From Hymenobacter arizonensis (GTDB lineage: Bacteria; Bacteroidota; Bacteroidia; Cytophagales; Hymenobacteraceae): 37,120 bases of DNA. Of the stretch, positions 22,618 through 30,490 are shown one piece after another (position 1 is the first letter of the stretch; each line of letters begins with the position of its first letter). The notes beneath the pieces were generated by a model. The model worked only from the letters and a program-made list of their open reading frames with translations. It had not been told where the DNA came from and did no database searches. The stretch covers positions 13,592 through 50,711 of the forward strand of contig NZ_FOXS01000011.1 of assembly GCF_900115775.1 (NCBI RefSeq), in the 5' to 3' direction. The position numbers and the translations under genes were made by a program.

Positions 22618-23205
22618 ATGTTCACCGCTTCCGATCCAGCCGCCGACCTTGAACTTCGCCTGGCGAGCTTGCAGGGCACGGACGCGGAGGCGTTCATGGA
22701 AGTGCTGTTTCGGGCCTACTATCGCCCCCTGGGCAACGTGGTTTTTCGGGTAGTGCAGGACCGCGACGTCGCCGAAGACCTGGTGCAGGACGTGCTGCTG
22801 AACGTGTGGAAAAACCGCGAAAACCTCCGCATCACCACCACCTACCAAGCTTACCTCTACCGGGCCGCCATGAACGCCGCCCTGCGCCACACCGCCCGGA
22901 GCAAGCGCCAAGTAACCTGGGACGATGCCAGCCTGCCCGACGCCGGCCGCAACACCACCGAGGAGCAGGTGCACGGCCAGGAAGCCGAAGCCGCCGTCGC
23001 CGCCGCTCTCGCCACGCTGCCACCCCAGTGCCGGGCCGTGTTCCTGCTCAGCCGCCAGGAGGGCCTCAGCTACCAGCAAATTGCCGATGCGCTCGAAGTA
23101 GCCCCCAAAACCGTGGAAAACCAGATGGGCAAAGCCTTGCGCTTGATGCGCAAGGGCCTGCAGGGCTTGCTGCACAGCCTGCTGCTTTTCGTCTTCCTGC
23201 GCTGA
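22618..23205 (+). CDS. ECF-type RNA polymerase sigma factor
   Basis: I chose the ATG at 22618 (MFTASDPAADLELRLASLQG), giving 195 residues. Region 2 (about 25-95) has LFRAYYRPLGNVVFRVVQDR and the DVAEDLVQDVLLNVWKNR helix that contacts core polymerase. Region 4 (about 122-180) has LPPQCRAVFLLSRQEGLSYQ and QIADALEVAPKTVENQMGKA for -35 recognition. It belongs to the FecI-like Bacteroidota group. A FecR-type anti-sigma is encoded 930 bases downstream, after a head-GIN gene, so it probably answers a signal at the TonB-dependent receptor of the same locus. The hydrophobic C-terminal tail (LLHSLLLFVFLR) is common in this group. Confidence 0.93.
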   Translation: MFTASDPAADLELRLASLQGTDAEAFMEVLFRAYYRPLGNVVFRVVQDRDVAEDLVQDVLLNVWKNRENLRITTTYQAYLYRAAMNAALRHTARSKRQVTWDDASLPDAGRNTTEEQVHGQEAEAAVAAALATLPPQCRAVFLLSRQEGLSYQQIADALEVAPKTVENQMGKALRLMRKGLQGLLHSLLLFVFLR

Positions 23206-23221
23206 TGCCGCCCGCGAAAAA

Positions 23222-23270
23222 AAATATTTTCATTCGGCGTAGGGGTAAAGGCGGGGAAGTGATTCTTACC
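23222..23270 (+). promoter_or_regulatory. Candidate ECF-dependent promoter, copy 1
   Basis: An AAATATTTTC tract is followed by GGCGTAGGGGT (23236-23246) and TCTTAC (23264-23269). The same three blocks, with the identical 28-base distance between the second and third, lie before the TonB receptor gene (27125-27175). This copy ends about 33 bases before the head-GIN start codon. The shared layout suggests recognition by the sigma factor encoded just upstream. Confidence 0.65.
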
Positions 23271-23302
23271 AGGGAAAGAATCATTCACCCACGTTAAAAG
23301 CT

Positions 23303-24034
23303 ATGAAAAAGCTACTTTCTCTCCTGGCCTTGCCAGCCGTTCTGCTCGCTCCTGCTTGCTCCAACGACGGCGATATTTTTGGGCCGAGCCTGCGCGGCAC
23401 CGGCCCCACGCAATCCGAAGTTCGCACACTGAGCACCTTCGAGCGCCTTGAGCTTAAAATTGACGCCGAGGTAATCGTCAGCCAAGGCAGTCCCCAGCAG
23501 GTACGCGTGGAGGCCCAGCGCAACATCCTGGACGTGCTTGAAACCGAGATGAACGGTGACAAGCTCGAGGTAGAATACGGCCGCGTCAACGTGCGCGGCC
23601 ACGACCCCATCCGTATCTACATCACCGTGCCCACGCTGCGGGAGCTGGAAGTTTCGGGCTCTGGCAAGGCCAGCAGCGCGACGCCCTTTACGGCGACCAA
23701 CTTCCAGGCGAGCGTGTCGGGCTCGGGCGAGCTCAACCTGAATTTTGCGCAAGTGGATGCCCTGCGCACCACCGTGTCGGGCTCGGGCGAGGCCAAAATG
23801 AGCGGCAACGCCCCGAGCCACAACGTCAACATCAGCGGGTCAGGGCGGGTGAGTGCCTATGACCTGACCACCCTTGACACCTACGTGGGCATCAGCGGCT
23901 CGGGCCGCAGCTACGTGCGCGCCGCCCGCACCCTCAACGCCGACATCACCGGCAGCGGCTCGGTGTACTACAAAGGCAACCCCACGGTCAGCAGCCGCAT
24001 TGCCGGCTCGGGCCGGGTGCTGGCTGATAATTAA
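23303..24034 (+). CDS. Head-GIN domain (DUF2807) lipoprotein
   Basis: The 243-residue protein has a lipoprotein signal (MKKLLSLLALPAVLLAPACS, cysteine at residue 19). The DUF2807 putative adhesin-head domain starts with FERLELKIDAEVIVSQGSPQ and VRVEAQRNILDVLETEMNGD. A repetitive beta-strand stack follows with regularly spaced SGSGE/SGSGR turns (near 113, 133, 153, 172, 191). Such proteins form a right-handed beta-helix-like surface structure of unknown function. Here it sits between the sigma and anti-sigma genes and is preceded by the candidate ECF promoter, so it is probably a target of the system. Confidence 0.9.
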   Translation: MKKLLSLLALPAVLLAPACSNDGDIFGPSLRGTGPTQSEVRTLSTFERLELKIDAEVIVSQGSPQQVRVEAQRNILDVLETEMNGDKLEVEYGRVNVRGHDPIRIYITVPTLRELEVSGSGKASSATPFTATNFQASVSGSGELNLNFAQVDALRTTVSGSGEAKMSGNAPSHNVNISGSGRVSAYDLTTLDTYVGISGSGRSYVRAARTLNADITGSGSVYYKGNPTVSSRIAGSGRVLADN

Positions 24035-24135
24035 TTGCCTTTATTTTGCGTGCTCCAGCTGGCGGCTCTCCGCACCGGTCCCCGCCGGTAGTCAAAAAAC
24101 ACCGACTTTAGCAGGCTCAGTTGCCGCCCTCGTTC

Positions 24136-25236
24136 ATGCCCGACTTGTATTCTGACACCGAAGCCCCCTGGGACCTTCTGGCCAAGCACTTGGCCGGGGA
24201 AGCTTCTGCGTTGGAAGAACAAGAGTTGCACGCCTGGATAACGGCCTCTCCCGAGCGCCTGCCCCTGCTCACCGATGCCACCCGGGCCTGGGAGCGGGGC
24301 GGTACCCTGGCCGAAGCGTTTTCGGCCGAAGACGTGGACCCAGCCTGGCAGCGCTTCCGCGTTGCGGCCGAACTGGAGCCCGCTACCGCGGCGGTGCCCG
24401 CTGCCGTAATGCAACCAGCCCCCGCAGCTCCGGCCACCGAAGGCGGCCGGGTTGTGCCGCTCTGGCCTGCGCTGGCGTCCCGGTCCTGGCTGCAACTGGC
24501 GGCAGCGGTGCTGCTGCTAGTGGGGGTTTGGGGCGTGTTGCGCAGCTTCTGGCCCCTCCGCCAGCGGGTGGAAACCATTACCGTGGCAGCCAGCGCGGAA
24601 CGCCGGCAAGTCAGCCTGCCCGATGGCAGCCGCGTGTGGGTGAACCGCCACTCCACCCTCAGCTATGCGGCCAATTTCAACCGCACCGCGCGGGTGGTGC
24701 AGCTGCAAGGCGAAGCCTTCTTTGAAGTAAAAAAGGACCGCGGCCGGCCCTTCACGGTGCTGGCCAACGAAACCCGGACCCAGGTACTCGGCACGTCGTT
24801 CAACGTGCGCGCCTACGGTGCCGAAGACTCGGTGGAAGTGGCCGTGGTGACGGGCCGCGTGGCTTTCCGCCCCGTGCGGCGCCTCAGCACCGGCACCGAT
24901 TCGGTGCTGCTCACGCCGGGCCAGCGGGGCGTGATTTACCGGGTGGCCCCTACCGCAGCGGTGCAAAAGCCCATCTCGGACCCCAACTTCCGCGCGTGGC
25001 AGCGCAGGGAGTTGGTGTTTGACAACCAGACGCTGACCCAATTGGCCCAGACCCTGGCGCGCTACTACGACACGCCCGTGACCCTGGCCAATCCCGCCAT
25101 CGGCAACTGCCGCTTCACTGGCACCTTCGCCCAGGCTAACCTGCCCCAGGTGCTGCGCGTGGTGAGCTTATCGGCCAACCTTACCGTGCGCCAGTCGGCT
25201 GCCGGCTACACCCTCGACGGACCGGGCTGCCCTTAG
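24136..25236 (+). CDS. FecR-family anti-sigma factor
   Basis: I chose the ATG at 24136 (MPDLYSDTEAPWDLLAKHLA), giving 366 residues. The cytoplasmic N-terminal part (1-115) has the anti-sigma helices. One membrane helix lies at about 118-136 (WLQLAAAVLLLVGVWGVL). The periplasmic FecR domain (about 145-245) contains RRQVSLPDGSRVWVNRHSTL and VVQLQGEAFFEVKKD. A C-terminal DUF4974 domain (about 290-366, LVFDNQTLTQLAQTLARYYD) has the STN-like fold expected to receive the signal. It would hold the ECF sigma factor until the receptor side signals. It forms an operon with the STN/repeat gene 41 bases downstream. Confidence 0.93.
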   Translation: MPDLYSDTEAPWDLLAKHLAGEASALEEQELHAWITASPERLPLLTDATRAWERGGTLAEAFSAEDVDPAWQRFRVAAELEPATAAVPAAVMQPAPAAPATEGGRVVPLWPALASRSWLQLAAAVLLLVGVWGVLRSFWPLRQRVETITVAASAERRQVSLPDGSRVWVNRHSTLSYAANFNRTARVVQLQGEAFFEVKKDRGRPFTVLANETRTQVLGTSFNVRAYGAEDSVEVAVVTGRVAFRPVRRLSTGTDSVLLTPGQRGVIYRVAPTAAVQKPISDPNFRAWQRRELVFDNQTLTQLAQTLARYYDTPVTLANPAIGNCRFTGTFAQANLPQVLRVVSLSANLTVRQSAAGYTLDGPGCP

Positions 25237-25277
25237 CCGCCCAGTCTTTTCTCTCGCCTTTATTTCCCCTTTAAGCT

Positions 25278-26969
25278 ATGCGAAACCGCATATGCCTGGC
25301 CCTGGCCATGCTTTCCGCCCTGGCCGGCTCGCCACTGCCGGCTCAAGCCCAATCCCGCTCCAGTTCCGTGCTCGAGCGCAAAGTGACCGTGACCTTCAGC
25401 CAAGCCCCGCTCGAATCGGTGCTCCAGACGCTGCGGCGCCAGTACGGCGTGCGCATCTCTTACAGCAACACAGCGCTGAACCTGCGCCAACCTGTGACGC
25501 TGAGCGTGCAAAGCCAGCCCCTGCGCACGGTGCTCAACGCGGTGCTGGCCGATAAAAACATTGGTTATGAGTTGGTCGGCGACCAGGTGGTGCTGCACAC
25601 GGTGCGGCCCACCAAGACCAAGCCGGCACCGGTAAGCACAACTTCGCCCAGCTCGCCTGCCAGCAAGGTGGCAGTTCCAGTTAAAGCCCCCGCTCCCAAA
25701 CCAACGCCAACCAAGCCAGCCGCCAACCAGCCTACCGAAGCCGGGAGATCACCAGCGACAGCAAAATCGGGTACGCAGTCAGTGAAAACCACTGGCCCGG
25801 TGGTGGCCGCCGTGGCCCAGGATACGATTGCGGTGAAGCCCACTGCGGCCCCCGATACCACGGCAAACGCAGCGGAGCCGGAGCCAGCGAGCTCCGCTCG
25901 AACCCGGCAAGCGCAGGTTTCATTTCTGGGCCCTTTGGGCTCGAACGGCCTGCGCAGCGGCCAAACGGTGAACAAGCTGTCGGTGAATGTGCTGGGCGGT
26001 ACTTCGGCTGGGGTTGATGGCTTCGAAGCCGCCGGTTTGTTCAACATCACCCGCGACACAGTCAAGGGCGTGCAGCTGGCGGGCCTGGCCAACGTGGTGG
26101 GCCGCCACCTCGACGGGTTTCAGGGCGCCGGCCTGCTCAACGTGCTGGGCGGCACGGGCACGGGCTGGCAGGCAGCGGGCCTGCTCAACGTGGCCACCCG
26201 CCCGGTGAGCAGCGTCCAAACCGCCGGCTTGTTCAACTACAACGGCGTGGCCAAAAAGCTGGCCGCTGACTCAGCGCAGTCCCAGGCGGCCGGCCCCGTG
26301 TCCGCACGCAAGTCGGTGCAGGCTGCGGGTCTTTTCAATGCCTCCATAGGGGAGGTGCGGGGCGTGCAGGCGGCGGGGTTGTTCAACGTGGCTGGCACGG
26401 TGCACGGCGTACAGCTGGCCGGGCTGCTCAACATTGCCGATTCGGTGGACGGCGTCAGCATTGCGCCGCTAAACTTTGTGCGTCGTGGTTACCACCGCTT
26501 CGAGGTATTGAACTCGGAATCGTGGGCGGTGGGCGCGAACCTAAAGCTGGGCGGCTCGGCGGGCTTTTACACGTTTTTCGCCGGGGCCTACGATGGCTTC
26601 GGCAGCAACGGCCAGCGCTGGGCCCTGGGCTACGGCGCCGGCACCGAGCTGCTGGCCCGTCGCCGCATCAGCCTGAACCTCGACGCCGTGGCCCTGCACG
26701 TGAACGAAGAAAGCCGCGGCTGGACCGACGAGCTCAACCTGCAAAACCAGCTGCGCCTGCTGGTGGGCTTCGCGCCCTTCAAAGCCGGTGGCCGCGTGCG
26801 CCTCGTGGCCGGGCCCACGGTGAGCGTGCTCGTCACTCAGCGCTACGATGCCGAGCGCGGGCAAGTATCATCCAGCTTGGTGCAGAACCGCAGTCTCTGG
26901 CTTGATGAGCCAGGCGCGAGAACCAGCGTGTTTGGGTGGATAGGCTACTGCGCGGGCATTCGTTTCTAA
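25278..26969 (+). CDS. STN-domain protein with AGLFNV-type surface repeats
   Basis: The 563-residue protein has a signal peptide (about 1-25) and an STN domain (about 32-110: VTVTFSQAPLESVLQTLRRQ, then YGVRISYSNTALNLRQPVTL). A long Pro/Ala/Thr/Lys-rich linker (about 113-210) follows. About eight repeats then run from 230 to 395, of the type GVQLAGLxNVxxGxxxGxQAAGLFN, like those of the LA_2272-type surface-repeat family. The C-terminal part (about 400-563) looks like outer-membrane beta-strands and ends in an aromatic residue (GIRF). STN domains normally pass the signal from a TonB receptor to FecR. Here the STN is on this separate protein, encoded 41 bases after fecR. Confidence 0.85.
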   Translation: MRNRICLALAMLSALAGSPLPAQAQSRSSSVLERKVTVTFSQAPLESVLQTLRRQYGVRISYSNTALNLRQPVTLSVQSQPLRTVLNAVLADKNIGYELVGDQVVLHTVRPTKTKPAPVSTTSPSSPASKVAVPVKAPAPKPTPTKPAANQPTEAGRSPATAKSGTQSVKTTGPVVAAVAQDTIAVKPTAAPDTTANAAEPEPASSARTRQAQVSFLGPLGSNGLRSGQTVNKLSVNVLGGTSAGVDGFEAAGLFNITRDTVKGVQLAGLANVVGRHLDGFQGAGLLNVLGGTGTGWQAAGLLNVATRPVSSVQTAGLFNYNGVAKKLAADSAQSQAAGPVSARKSVQAAGLFNASIGEVRGVQAAGLFNVAGTVHGVQLAGLLNIADSVDGVSIAPLNFVRRGYHRFEVLNSESWAVGANLKLGGSAGFYTFFAGAYDGFGSNGQRWALGYGAGTELLARRRISLNLDAVALHVNEESRGWTDELNLQNQLRLLVGFAPFKAGGRVRLVAGPTVSVLVTQRYDAERGQVSSSLVQNRSLWLDEPGARTSVFGWIGYCAGIRF

Positions 26970-27006
26970 GCGCTAGTATCAAAAAGTGTAAAACAACATT
27001 CCACCC

Positions 27007-27033
27007 GTCATGCTTCGCTGCGCTGTGCATGAC
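27007..27033. repeat. GTCATGC/GCATGAC hairpin
   Basis: GTCATGC (27007-27013) and GCATGAC (27027-27033) are perfect inverted copies with a 13-base loop. It lies 38 bases after the end of the STN gene. Similar CGTCATGCT hairpins are common intergenic repeats in Hymenobacter genomes (from memory). It may mark the operon end. Confidence 0.6.
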
Positions 27034-27124
27034 ATCATTGCCCATAAAGCACCTCAAAACCATGTTTTAGGCGCTATTTCTGGGACATTGGTTGGTGCCA
27101 ATTCAGAGCTAAAAACAGAAAAGT

Positions 27125-27175
27125 AAAATATTTTTCGGCCGGGCGTAGGGGTGAGGCCCGATACTGGTCTCTTAC
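27125..27175 (+). promoter_or_regulatory. Candidate ECF-dependent promoter, copy 2
   Basis: AAAATATTTTTC, then GGCGTAGGGGT (27142-27152), then TCTTAC (27170-27175): the same blocks as at 23222-23270, with the same 28-base spacing between the last two. It lies about 150 bases upstream of the TonB receptor start codon, giving a long leader. No other copy is seen in the window. Confidence 0.65.
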
Positions 27176-27328
27176 AAACGGAACGTTCCTCCTGGTCGCC
27201 CCGTGCGGCTCGCCTTCACCCCGTTGCGGGGGCCTGCCGGCCCTCTCAATAATCCTTCATCACTGCTTTTTCACCGACAGCCATTTTCCGCTGCCTAGGC
27301 GGCGCTATGCCTGTAAAATTTGACCCTC

Positions 27329-29698
27329 ATGCGCTTTATTTTGTTTGTTTTCATTGTGTTAGCGCTCGGGCTGAGCTTGCCGGTCCACGCCCAGGGCCTC
27401 AGCCAGACCATTCGTGGCCGCATCCTGGACCGCGAGTCACAGCAGCCGCTGATAGGCGCCACGGTGCTTGTTGTCGGCAGCAGCCCGCTGCTGGTGGGTA
27501 CCGCCGATGTCAATGGCGACTTTAAGATACCGCAGGTGCCGGTGGGGCGCCACACGCTCAAAATCAGCTTTGTGGGCTACGAGGAACAGACCATTCCCGA
27601 GCTGCTGCTGGGCTCGGGCAAGGAACTGGTGCTCAACATCGGGCTTGGCGAGTCCTTTACGAAGCTCAACGAGGTGACCGTGACCGGGGAGCGCGAAAAA
27701 GGCACCGCCCGCAATGACATGGCCACCGTGTCGGCCCGCTCGATTTCAGTGGAAGAAAGCAAGCGCTACGCCGCCAGCCTCTCCGACCCGGCGCGCACCG
27801 CCCAAACCCTGGCCGGTGTGTCGGGCACCTCGGGCGGCGACCTGAGCAATGAAATTGTGGTGCGCGGCAACTCGCCCCGCGGCCTGCTCTGGCGCATTGA
27901 AGGCGTGGAAGCCCCCAACCCCAACCACTTCTCCGACGCCGGCGCCAGCGGCGGGGCCGTGAGCGTGCTCAGCACCAACGCGCTGGCCAACTCCGACTTC
28001 TTCACCGCCGCCTTCCCCGCCGAGTACGGCAACGCCCTGTCGGGCGTGTTCGACGTGCGGCTACGGGCCGGCAACAACCAAAAGCGCGAGTACGCCTTTC
28101 AGGCCGGGGTGCTGGGGGTGGAATTTGCTTTGGAAGGCCCGTTCAGCGCGCGCTCCAAGGCCTCGTACCTGGTGAATTACCGCTATTCGTCCCTGGCGTT
28201 GCTCAACAACCTGGGCGTGGACGTGACCGGCGACGGCAGCGTGCCCAAGTACCAGGACCTGTCTTTCAAAGTCAACGTGCCCGTGGGCCGTCACAACCTT
28301 GTGTTCTGGGGCATTGGTGGGCTGAGCAGCAACAACTTCGTAGCCGCCCGGGATTCGTCGATTTGGAAGAGCTACTTCGACCGGTTCGATGGCGGGAGTT
28401 CGTCGGACGTGGCCACCGGCGGCCTCACCTACACGCACGTGCTCAACGACCGAGCTTACCTCGAAACCGCCCTCACGGCCTCCGGTGACCGCCACGGCTA
28501 CCAAGGATACGAAGTGGGCGAAGGCTACCGCCGCGTGCTCGACGCCGACCAGCAGTTTGTGAACACGGCCCTGCGCGGCTCGCTGCTCTACAACTACAAG
28601 CTCAGCGCCCGCCACACCCTGCGCGCCGGCGCCGTCGTGAGCCGCCTGGGCTTCGACGCCCGCAGCGGCTTCCGCTCCGACGACTACGGCGGGCAGTTTG
28701 TGCAGTTCCTGCAGCGCACCGGCGCGGCCACCACCACCCAGGCCTACGGGCAGTGGAAGTACCGCGCCACCAAGCAGCTCACCGTCACCAGCGGCGTGCA
28801 CTTTTTGCGCTTCGGGCTGAACGGCAACACCGCCCTGGAGCCGCGCGTGGGCGCCCGCTGGGCGTTTTCGCCCAAGCAGTCGCTCTCGGCGGGGGCGGGG
28901 CTGCACAGCCGCCTGGAGGCCCCGTTCGTGTACTTCACCCAGCTGCCGCAGGCCGGGGGCGGCTACGCCGAGCCCAACCGCAACTTGGGCCTGGCCCGCG
29001 CCCTGCACTACGTACTGGGCTACGACAACCTGCTGCGCGAAGACCTGCGCCTGCGCGTGGAGCCCTACTATCAATACCTCTACGACGTAGCCATCAGCCC
29101 GAACCGAAACAGCACGTTCGCCGCCCTTAACTTCAGCGGCGGCGCGCCCACCGAAGCTCTAGTGGCTCGCGGTAAAGGCCAGAACTACGGCCTGGACGTC
29201 ACGCTCGAGAAGTTCTTCACCGGCCAGTATTACTTCCAACTCACGGGCTCGCTTTACGACTCCCGCTACCAGGCCGCCGACGGCAAATGGCGCAACACCC
29301 GCTACAACGGCAACTTCGTGGCCAACGCCCTGGGCGGGCGGGAGTTCAAGGTGGGCCGCGAGCACAACAACCTAGTCAGCCTGAACCTGCGCCTGCTCTG
29401 GGCCGGCGGCAACCGCTACACGCCCGTTGACTTGGACGCCTCCCGCCAGGCCGGCTACGCCGTCCTGCTCGAAGACCGTGCCTGGGCCGAACAGGGCCCC
29501 GGCTACTTCCGCCTCGACCTGCGGGCCAGTTACCGCAACAACCGCCCCCGCGCCTCGCACATCATTTCGCTCGACATCCAGAACGTCACCAACAACCAGA
29601 ACATCTTCGGCCGCTTCTACGACCGGTACTCGCAGCAGCTGGAAACCAGCTACCAGACCTCGCTGGTGCCCTTCCTGAACTACCGGGTGGAGTTTTAG
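27329..29698 (+). CDS. TonB-dependent outer-membrane receptor
   Basis: I chose the ATG at 27329 (MRFILFVFIVLALGLSLPVH), giving 789 residues with a signal peptide to about 21. A carboxypeptidase-regulatory-like domain (about 26-110: IRGRILDRESQQPLIGATVL) follows, then a plug domain (about 115-230 with EIVVRGNSPRGLLWRIEGVE), then a beta-barrel ending NYRVEF. The aromatic C-terminal residue is typical of outer-membrane barrels. It lacks an N-terminal STN domain and has no SusD partner downstream, so it is more FecA-like than SusC-like. With the sigma, FecR and STN genes upstream it forms a surface-signalling system. The transported substrate is unknown; an iron complex or other small ligand is possible. 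Confidence 0.92.
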   Translation: MRFILFVFIVLALGLSLPVHAQGLSQTIRGRILDRESQQPLIGATVLVVGSSPLLVGTADVNGDFKIPQVPVGRHTLKISFVGYEEQTIPELLLGSGKELVLNIGLGESFTKLNEVTVTGEREKGTARNDMATVSARSISVEESKRYAASLSDPARTAQTLAGVSGTSGGDLSNEIVVRGNSPRGLLWRIEGVEAPNPNHFSDAGASGGAVSVLSTNALANSDFFTAAFPAEYGNALSGVFDVRLRAGNNQKREYAFQAGVLGVEFALEGPFSARSKASYLVNYRYSSLALLNNLGVDVTGDGSVPKYQDLSFKVNVPVGRHNLVFWGIGGLSSNNFVAARDSSIWKSYFDRFDGGSSSDVATGGLTYTHVLNDRAYLETALTASGDRHGYQGYEVGEGYRRVLDADQQFVNTALRGSLLYNYKLSARHTLRAGAVVSRLGFDARSGFRSDDYGGQFVQFLQRTGAATTTQAYGQWKYRATKQLTVTSGVHFLRFGLNGNTALEPRVGARWAFSPKQSLSAGAGLHSRLEAPFVYFTQLPQAGGGYAEPNRNLGLARALHYVLGYDNLLREDLRLRVEPYYQYLYDVAISPNRNSTFAALNFSGGAPTEALVARGKGQNYGLDVTLEKFFTGQYYFQLTGSLYDSRYQAADGKWRNTRYNGNFVANALGGREFKVGREHNNLVSLNLRLLWAGGNRYTPVDLDASRQAGYAVLLEDRAWAEQGPGYFRLDLRASYRNNRPRASHIISLDIQNVTNNQNIFGRFYDRYSQQLETSYQTSLVPFLNYRVEF

Positions 29699-29758
29699 GC
29701 ACAGGCAGCGCAAAAAAACACAATTGCGGTGCGAGTTAATGCCTTGGTTCTACTGGTT

Positions 29759-29775
29759 GGACCCTTTCGCTGAAC
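29759..29775 (+). repeat. Dispersed intergenic element, copy 6
   Basis: GGACCCTTTCGCTGAAC lies between two convergent genes. Its last base coincides with the end of the minus-strand lipoprotein gene. Confidence 0.65.
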
Positions 29776-30113
29776 TACAATCGAATGTCTACGCGGATGT
29801 TTTTGGAAACGACTTCTTCGGCATAAACGAGCGTGTCCCGAGGGCCTTGCTTCACTTCGATGGCCAAGTAGCAGAGCAGCGGGAACGTGGCCGCAAACCG
29901 TCCTTGTGCGTCCGTGGTCAGCGTGTCGTACCGGTACCCGTTGTAGCTGTCGTAGTCCCCGCCCCGGTAATAGGCCGTTTCTAGGTGTAGCACGGCCCCC
30001 TTCACCGGCTGTCGGGTCCGCCGGTCGGTCACGGTGCCCACTAAGCGGGCATTTTCGACATCGCGGTTGCAGGCGCTCAAGGCGAGTAGCAGCCAAAGCC
30101 ATATAGGGCGCAT
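29775..30113 (-). CDS. Lipoprotein with carboxypeptidase-regulatory-like domain
   Basis: I chose the ATG at 30113 (MRPIWLWLLLALSACNRDVE), which gives a clean lipobox (LSAC, cysteine 15) and 112 residues. The mature part is one carboxypeptidase-regulatory-like beta-sandwich: LVGTVTDRRTRQPVKGAVLH, then DTLTTDAQGRFAATFPL and YLAIEVKQGPRDTLVYAEEV. Such single-domain lipoproteins are common cell-surface proteins in Bacteroidota, with no known enzymatic role. It is convergent with the TonB receptor gene. Confidence 0.8.
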   Translation of the reverse strand: MRPIWLWLLLALSACNRDVENARLVGTVTDRRTRQPVKGAVLHLETAYYRGGDYDSYNGYRYDTLTTDAQGRFAATFPLLCYLAIEVKQGPRDTLVYAEEVVSKNIRVDIRL

Positions 30114-30160
30114 GGGAAGGTGAAGTTTGATGCTAGTGAACATTAACTAGCGGTGAGATT

Positions 30161-30177
30161 AAACTTACGCTCGTTTT
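30161..30177 (+). repeat. Left part of the dispersed element, copy 7
   Basis: AAACTTACGCTCGTTTT is identical over 17 bases to 31606-31622, where it is joined to the GGACC core. Here the core half is not preserved. It lies upstream of the small gene at 30215. Confidence 0.7.
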
Positions 30178-30214
30178 ACCTTACAGGCGTCGTCCTTACT
30201 TTTTATCCCTTCGC

Positions 30215-30319
30215 ATGTCCCTCCGTCGTCGATTACGCTACCGGGTGCGCGTGGCACCGCCTTGGTTAATCCTCGTCATCGTGCTGCTGTTTGCGCTCTT
30301 GTGGGCAAGTAACCTTTAG
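30215..30319 (+). CDS. Very small single-helix membrane protein
   Basis: The ATG at 30215 opens a 34-residue frame: MSLRRRLRYRVRVAPPW, then the hydrophobic LILVIVLLFALLWASNL and a TAG stop. A basic N-terminus followed by one membrane helix is a plausible small inner-membrane protein. It is divergent from the lipoprotein gene and preceded by a copy of the dispersed element. Because of its size it may be missed by gene finders; coding status is uncertain. Confidence 0.45.
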   Translation: MSLRRRLRYRVRVAPPWLILVIVLLFALLWASNL

Positions 30320-30351
30320 CCTCTACACACCCGTCTCTTGCTTTGCTTTTT

Positions 30352-30368
30352 GGACCGTTTGAGTAGAC
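30352..30368 (+). repeat. Dispersed intergenic element, copy 8 (degenerate)
   Basis: GGACCGTTTGAGTAGAC, preceded by GCTTTGCTTTT, lies between the small membrane gene and the end of the protease-like gene. Confidence 0.45.
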
Positions 30369-30490
30369 ATAAAACTCTGCTTGGCCAACTTTGGGAAGAG
30401 GGGTGAGACTTCACTCGCCGGGCGGCCGGGGGCAGCGTGGCACTTTGCCGGTGCGGGCCCCTCGCAGAAATTGACGTGTTAGCAGCGGCA

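Noticed and set aside
28061..29074. Open frame of 337 codons opposite the TonB receptor
   Set aside because: Antisense shadow in GC-rich coding DNA, with no motif and biased Val/Gln/Ala composition.
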